A DNA stretch of 22,557 nucleotides, taken from IMG/VR virus record IMGVR_UViG_3300035145_002977, positions 1 to 22,557 of that record. One strand, written 5' to 3'. Shown in pieces: positions 18,801-22,557 of the stretch (position 1 is its first letter; every line of letters begins with the position of its first letter). Made by a program: the position numbers and the translations under genes. The notes beneath the pieces were generated by a model. The model was not told where the DNA came from. It saw only the letters and a program-made list of their open reading frames with translations, and did no database searches. This DNA comes from a virus.

Positions 18801-19514
18801 TTAGACACGGTACTGCAAACGCAGTGCGTTGTAGGTTCGTTGTTCTTGTGTTGATGGTGCAATACCATCACGAGCTTTTAGACCTAAGTCTTTGATTGTT
18901 TCCATGTCCTCACGATTGCCCTCGGATCGAGCCTTGCGATAGAGATCACGCAACTTAGCTACATCGAGAGCGTTTGAGGTTGTAGATCGAGTACGATTAG
19001 CTTTGACAGCCTCAAGGATATAACGCTCTTGGTTAGCCCATAGAACGCTTCCACCTTCAAGGGCATCTCGGCTTTTGATGATCTCCCTATCAGAACCACC
19101 ATTTGGGAGAGAGTCGATCATGCCGAGCCATTTGGCCTTATAACCTGCTCGGTCAGCGATCTTCTCATAAAACTCGTCTTTATCCTCATAGATTGAGATC
19201 CAATGATCGACACCTTTCTTCCAAGTCACTTTCCAGTTCTTAGTGCGTTGGAAGTATTTGCGATCACGAGCCTTACGGTTCAACAAAGATCCATCTACAC
19301 GAGATACAAGGCTGAGGTTCATTGAAGCATTACCTTTAGATACAGAACCACCTGTATCTTTTTGTGTCGATGAGAGCTTCACAGCCACCCGATCAGACAG
19401 ATGGATAAGGTATACACCTGCTTTTCCAGCAACTCGACTCCATGAGCCGAAGCTAGATGAAAGCCAACCTTCAAGGTCTTGTCTGCTGATATTTACATAG
19501 TCTTGCCGAGCCAT
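18801..19514 (-). CDS. Hypothetical basic protein, 237 aa
   Basis: It starts M-A-R-Q-D-Y-V-N-I-S-R-Q-D-L-E-G-W-L, then G-V-Y-L-I-H-L-S-D-R-V-A-V-K-L-S-S-T, then N-A-S-M-N-L-S-L-V-S-R, a basic K-Y-F-Q-R-T-K-N-W-K-V-T-W-K-K-G-V-D segment and helical C-terminal parts. I recall similar unnamed proteins in other phage genomes, but no function. TAGGAGAACAGAGT precedes the ATG and a class I promoter block lies 39 bases further upstream. It is the first gene of the minus-strand run 19514-18013. The charge and abundance of Ser/Asn would suit a virion or DNA-associated protein, which is not shown. Confidence 0.85.
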   Translation of the reverse strand: MARQDYVNISRQDLEGWLSSSFGSWSRVAGKAGVYLIHLSDRVAVKLSSTQKDTGGSVSKGNASMNLSLVSRVDGSLLNRKARDRKYFQRTKNWKVTWKKGVDHWISIYEDKDEFYEKIADRAGYKAKWLGMIDSLPNGGSDREIIKSRDALEGGSVLWANQERYILEAVKANRTRSTTSNALDVAKLRDLYRKARSEGNREDMETIKDLGLKARDGIAPSTQEQRTYNALRLQYRV

Positions 19515-19553
19515 ACTCTGTTCTCCTAAGTTTATTCGTTGGTGGGACTAGTC

Positions 19554-19570
19554 TATAAATAAGGGGTTAC
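19554..19570 (-). promoter_or_regulatory. Class I promoter block, minus strand, with a partial second copy
   Basis: GTAACCCCTTATTTATA (one base from consensus) reads towards the gene at 19514. A partial copy with the same core, CTTATTTATAG, lies upstream at about 19581-19592. Read towards 21221, TTTATTTATAG at about 21261-21270 carries the same core. Confidence 0.5.
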
Positions 19571-19674
19571 GACTATAATCCGACTATAAATAAGTTATTA
19601 AAGTTGTTCGGGGGTAGAGTAAGGGCTGAAGAAGTCATATAATGTACATAGTTCAATCTTTTATGGAGCTACTT

Positions 19675-20373
19675 ATGGTTCACTACTTGTTTTCTTTTAT
19701 CTTCCTATTAACGAGCGTTTCAGCCTATGCACTAGAGTGTGCAGAAGATGTTGAAGTGTTAAATGCCACATCGTCTTGTCAGACCTCGTACTATAAGTAT
19801 GCACCTACCTGTAAGTTTGGTGACGGTCTTTGTCTCTCGCTTGTCCTTCAAGGTCTTGTGTCCAAAAATCTTTTCGACTACCGACCCGACATACGAAGGG
19901 TCTACAACACACCTTTAAAAAGAAAGGTGTTCTCAAGGACAGAGGAGTACAAAAGGCTTTACCGAGCTATGATTTCTGACTTGAGGGAGGTGTCCTCGGC
20001 ATCTTTTTGTGCAACAATGAATACTTACTGGCTTTATGATGTGAACTTTGGCGGATTTACTTTCTTGCCGAACACACTCATACCTAAAGGCAGACTTTAT
20101 CGACTGACCAATATCTCAAAAGTGGCGAACTACGATATTATTAGGACATCCGAGTCCACAGCGACAGACATAGAGTCTTGGGAAACACAGGCTTCAATGA
20201 AGCTGGCTTTCTTCAAGTTGAGTAAGCAAACGAGTGGTTATGTAGATGTTGCTTTAACTCATTTTGTATGGCTTATTCCCACTGTCTCTTATGATTATGA
20301 GGGTGAGATACAGATTTCTTATGAGGAGGGTTGTAGATCACCCTCTTATTATCTTTTTAAGGTAGGTCAATGA
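19675..20373 (+). CDS. Predicted secreted protein, 232 aa
   Basis: The ATG at 19675 was chosen because GGAG lies 7 bases before it and the translation starts directly with a signal peptide (V-H-Y-L-F-S-F-I-F-L-L-T-S-V-S-A-Y-A, cleavage likely before L-E-C). The mature chain has about eight Cys, Tyr-rich segments and no recognised domain. Periplasmic or surface location is expected. CATATAAT lies about 35 bases upstream. It overlaps the next gene by 4 bases (ATGA), so the two probably function together at the host envelope. A superinfection-exclusion role is a guess. Confidence 0.8.
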   Translation: MVHYLFSFIFLLTSVSAYALECAEDVEVLNATSSCQTSYYKYAPTCKFGDGLCLSLVLQGLVSKNLFDYRPDIRRVYNTPLKRKVFSRTEEYKRLYRAMISDLREVSSASFCATMNTYWLYDVNFGGFTFLPNTLIPKGRLYRLTNISKVANYDIIRTSESTATDIESWETQASMKLAFFKLSKQTSGYVDVALTHFVWLIPTVSYDYEGEIQISYEEGCRSPSYYLFKVGQ

Positions 20374-20765
20374 AGAACCAGAATGCAGTCTTTGCAGTTA
20401 TGATGTTGCTTTTGATGTCTATGTTATTCTTCCTAACGAAGAATAACGCACCTAAATATAAGGTAGCTTTATGGAACATACCTTTGTCAAAAGGCTGTGT
20501 GTGGCCTATAAGACAAGTCAAGCACACTAAGACCGAGATCAAGCATATTGTGCCTGTGGCTCAAATCTACAAGTGCTCTTATGATAAGATCCATCGCTTA
20601 GTAAAGGTGAGCACCTTTGACTTTGAGCGAGGGTATCAAATGAAGATACCTACCGAAGAGGTTTTATACGAGTGGGATAAACTTAGGCTAACCCAGTATT
20701 CTATTCGGAAGGCATCTCATGGTAATGGCGAGGTTGATGTAGAAATCTACACACTCCATCGCTGA
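20370..20765 (+). CDS. Single-pass membrane protein, 131 aa
   Basis: It is coupled to the secreted-protein gene by an ATGA overlap; AAGGTAGGTCA is in front. An N-terminal hydrophobic helix (residues 6-22, V-F-A-V-M-M-L-L-L-M-S-M-L-F-F-L) is followed by a basic extracytoplasmic-type domain with two Cys that could pair (K-G-C-V-W-P, Y-K-C-S-Y). It is either a signal-anchor or uncleaved signal peptide. No family recognised. Its TGA directly abuts the stop of the convergent tagged gene. Confidence 0.8.
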   Translation: MKNQNAVFAVMMLLLMSMLFFLTKNNAPKYKVALWNIPLSKGCVWPIRQVKHTKTEIKHIVPVAQIYKCSYDKIHRLVKVSTFDFERGYQMKIPTEEVLYEWDKLRLTQYSIRKASHGNGEVDVEIYTLHR

Positions 20766-21221
20766 TTACTTACGGTTGCAAGGACCGCTTCCACCACCAG
20801 GCTTGGGGCAGATTTTTCTTTGGATCGTGGGTGAGTCCATGAAGTTCTCACGATACTTTTTGTTGTACTTAGCTCTTTCGGGAGAACCAGGCTTGCCCGA
20901 ATTTGCTTTCCCATACTCATGGTGGAGTCGGTAGCAAGTCACTCCGTCACCTGGCTTGCCAAGACCTTCAAGGTTATCTTCGGTGTAGCAGTCAGCTTGG
21001 TTCTTAGGAGCAGGGGGGCTGTTGTAATCTTTTTGATTCCCACCAGCACCATCCCAAGGACGACCTGCCATGAGTTCATCAGCCATGACCATGCCCGCAT
21101 CAATGTCTGCTTGTAGTTCTGCCAAGAATGGGTCTGCATAGCGATTTGAGGATGCTTGCCTTTCAAGGCGAGCCACACGAGCTTCAAGCTCACGAATAAC
21201 TTCTGATGCTAGTCTTTTCAT
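20766..21221 (-). CDS. SASEV-tagged protein, 151 aa, Gly/Pro/Cys-rich body
   Basis: The fifth tagged protein: M-K-R-L-A-S-E-V-I-R-E-L-E-A-R-V-A-R-L-E-R-Q-A-S. The body differs from the others: a helical M-V-M-A-D-E-L-M-A-G segment, then a Gly/Pro/Asn/Lys-rich low-complexity region with C-Y-T, C-Y-R-L-H-H-E-Y-G-K and a C-P-K-P-G-G-G-S-G-P-C end; four Cys in all. AAAGGAGATTGCT precedes the ATG. The 54 bases upstream carry TTTATTTATAG. Role unknown; the tag is the only link to the other four. Confidence 0.82.
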   Translation of the reverse strand: MKRLASEVIRELEARVARLERQASSNRYADPFLAELQADIDAGMVMADELMAGRPWDGAGGNQKDYNSPPAPKNQADCYTEDNLEGLGKPGDGVTCYRLHHEYGKANSGKPGSPERAKYNKKYRENFMDSPTIQRKICPKPGGGSGPCNRK

Positions 21222-21275
21222 AGCAATCTCCTTTGTGTGAATGTCAACACCATAAGACCAACTATAAATAAACTA

Positions 21276-21536
21276 TTAAAGATCTTCTTTAGCCATGTAA
21301 GTCAAAGACTTCATAGATCTTATCTCATCGACAAAGGTGAGAGCAGGTACTCTTGATGTGCGATTAAAGTATTCTCTCTTGAGGTCTTTGAAGGAGTGGT
21401 GCTTTTCAAAGACGAAGATTACTTTGCGACCCTCAAGCTCTGTTTTTAATAGCTCCATACCTGTGGTCTTTAAGTAAGCCGCAAAGTATAGATCAGAAGT
21501 CTTGTATAGAGGTTCTGGCTGTATGTCGGTATCCAT
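21276..21536 (-). CDS. DUF5659-like protein, 86 aa
   Basis: The core Y-K-T-S-D-L-Y-F-A-A-Y-L-K-T-T-G, then a strand V-I-F-V-F-E, then F-K-D-L-K-R-E-Y-F-N, matches my memory of the DUF5659 small-protein family (strands plus helices, role unknown, seen in phages and bacteria). The assignment is from recollection of the pattern only. The ribosome binding site AAAGG lies at the foot of a long hairpin (21551-21588), so translation may be controlled by it. It is second in a minus-strand run with 21591-21812. Confidence 0.8.
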   Translation of the reverse strand: MDTDIQPEPLYKTSDLYFAAYLKTTGMELLKTELEGRKVIFVFEKHHSFKDLKREYFNRTSRVPALTFVDEIRSMKSLTYMAKEDL

Positions 21537-21543
21537 AGTGTAC

Positions 21544-21588
21544 GCCTTTGGTATTAAGGGTGATTTAACGCAACCCTATGATACCAAA
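21544..21588 (-). promoter_or_regulatory. Hairpin covering part of a ribosome binding site
   Basis: CTTTGGTAT/ATACCAAAG (9 bp) with AGGGT/ACCCT further in forms a long stem between two minus-strand genes. On the transcript the AAAGG that serves the gene at 21536 is part of the 3' arm. It could end the upstream transcript or gate translation of the downstream gene. Confidence 0.45.
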
Positions 21589-21590
21589 GA

Positions 21591-21812
21591 CTACTCTAAA
21601 AGAGAGGATAAAGCTGTTTGTGCTTTACGAACACCCTTATCGCTTGAGGGGATTTGAATGAGCTTATCTTTCTTATCCCATTTAGCGATAAGGGGTCGAT
21701 CACCCCATGTGCCTCTTAGTTCATCACCGTCTGTGGTAAGTACACGCCCCTCGAAAGAGGAACGCTTTAAGAAAGCACCGAGAACTTTTTTATCTGAAAG
21801 GGCGATCTTCAC
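21591..21812 (-). CDS. Hypothetical protein, 73 aa, GTG start
   Basis: The only possible start is the GTG at 21812, since an in-frame TAA lies three codons upstream. AGGAG lies 10 bases before it. It is a small basic protein with a beta-type middle (G-R-V-L-T-T-D-G-D-E-L-R-G-T-W-G-D-R-P-L-I-A-K-W) and Lys-rich end segments. No family recognised. It lies between the structural-type gene at 21841 and the DUF5659-like gene. Confidence 0.75.
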   Translation of the reverse strand: MKIALSDKKVLGAFLKRSSFEGRVLTTDGDELRGTWGDRPLIAKWDKKDKLIQIPSSDKGVRKAQTALSSLLE

Positions 21813-21840
21813 CTTATCTTATCTCCTATTGAGTTTATGA

Positions 21841-22518
21841 TTATTGTGCTACGCCAGCACCGTCATATACTACCACATAAGGATCAAGAGTAACATTATT
21901 AACTACTCGACTGCTCTTGAGTCCGAGAAGGTCACCCTGTGCAAGAGAAATCCAGAAGCTAGAGTCCTCTTCAACGATAGGGTTGAAGAAAGCACTAAAG
22001 CTCGATGCTTGATCTGCAACAGAGAGCCACTGAGGAGCATTGTTAATATCCTCAAGGTCATAACCTGCTGGTACTGTAAAGGTCGCACCACCAAGAATCT
22101 GGAGGATGTTATTTACAGTAGCTGTTGAAGCACCAAGACCAATGCCTGTACCAGCAAGACCTGGAAGTAGTGCAATGATCCCATTGATGTCGAGAACTTC
22201 AAGATCACCACCTGTACGCATCTCAGAAATCAAAGCCTCTGCGATAAGGACAGACTCTGCTGGTGTGATGTTTGCACCTAAAGCACCTTGGTCAAAAGTG
22301 ACCAAACAATAAGCGGCAAGACCACTTACAGTGCGAGCAACTACAGTACCATCAAGTACAGGTAGGGTAGGTGTCTCTACAACACGAAGGTAGCGAGGAC
22401 CTTGTGGTGCTGGGTCTACAACAGGGTTAGCTTGTGATCTGTTAGGCCACATATCTTTAACGATGAGTTGACCATTTGAAATAGCTGTATCACGAATACA
22501 AATTACTGGACTAGCCAT
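21841..22518 (-). CDS. Probable virion structural protein, 225 aa
   Basis: An Ala/Gly/Thr/Val-rich protein almost without Lys and with only two Cys, with beta-type repeats (A-T-V-N-N-I-L-Q-I-L-G-G-A-T-F-T-V-P-A-G-Y) and no enzymatic motif. This composition, similar to the sheath gene and unlike the charged small genes around it, suggests a capsid, tail or decoration protein; the exact role is not assigned. AAGGAGATTAACTC precedes the ATG. It lies 12 bases after the end of another minus-strand frame, so it is probably part of a structural operon entering from the right. Confidence 0.75.
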   Translation of the reverse strand: MASPVICIRDTAISNGQLIVKDMWPNRSQANPVVDPAPQGPRYLRVVETPTLPVLDGTVVARTVSGLAAYCLVTFDQGALGANITPAESVLIAEALISEMRTGGDLEVLDINGIIALLPGLAGTGIGLGASTATVNNILQILGGATFTVPAGYDLEDINNAPQWLSVADQASSFSAFFNPIVEEDSSFWISLAQGDLLGLKSSRVVNNVTLDPYVVVYDGAGVAQ

Positions 22519-22530
22519 GAGTTAATCTCC

Positions 22531-22557
22531 TTATTGAATGAGTGAACCATCGTCTGC
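22531..22557 (-). CDS. 3' end of an upstream minus-strand gene (partial)
   Basis: The last 27 bases read on the minus strand as A-D-D-G-S-L-I-Q-stop, ending 12 bases before the ATG of the structural gene and leaving room for its ribosome binding site. Too short to identify. Confidence 0.4.
   Translation of the reverse strand, partial: ADDGSLIQ

Noticed and set aside
19554-19592. T4-type late promoter TATAAATA
   Set aside because: TATAAATA is present on the plus strand, but the gene it would serve and the GTAACCCC extension point the other way; the motif fits the 17-bp block on the minus strand better.

Overview
The window is a stretch of a contractile-tailed bacteriophage genome, probably a large one. 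The evidence is the 3' end of a very long tail sheath gene at the left edge, a compact ATP-dependent DNA ligase, a tRNA cluster, many tiny unrecognised genes with strong AAGGAGAA-type ribosome binding sites, and a second structural-type gene at the right edge. Predicted lipoproteins and a secreted protein fit a Gram-negative host; the host cannot be named from the sequence.

Layout. 1-2886: tail sheath, closed by a strong bidirectional hairpin. 2936-3998: three small minus-strand genes. 4056-4142: two divergent copies of a 17-bp block (GTAACCCCTTATCTATA) that looks like a phage promoter. 4184-5829: two tiny genes, DNA ligase and a companion. 6066-8680: an RNA-rich region with five ordinary tRNAs (Arg-CCT, Arg-TCT, Gly-TCC, Asn-GTT, Tyr-GTA), several abnormal tRNA-like elements, and spacers that are nearly all bracketed by unique 6-12 bp inverted repeats, with only two small ORFs. 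8672-9966: two minus-strand genes of a tagged family. 10035-12513: small-gene cassettes separated by the 17-bp block, then tRNA-Glu, a four-gene overlapping operon and tRNA-Lys. 12635-15672: two more tagged genes flank a formylglycine-generating-enzyme-like (SUMF1-fold) gene with companions and tRNA-Leu/tRNA-Met. 15750-20765: lipoproteins, a secreted protein and unknowns on both strands. 20766-22557: minus-strand genes ending in a virion-type protein.

How it may work together. Two features recur. First, at least seven copies of the 17-bp block point at gene starts, and in four of them the upstream gene's TAA stop is part of the block, so genes look like head-to-tail promoter-gene cassettes. 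Second, five otherwise unrelated proteins (8672, 8995, 12635, 15328 and 20766, all minus strand) begin with the same roughly 20-residue amphipathic segment (M-R/K-R/K-S/L-ASEVIR-x-LE-x-R-I/V-A-R-LE), and three or four share a similar leader DNA. This resembles a targeting tag or propeptide on a co-regulated protein set, for example for packaging into the capsid, but that role is inference. The tRNA/structured-RNA region and the tagged family are the best candidates for undescribed biology here.
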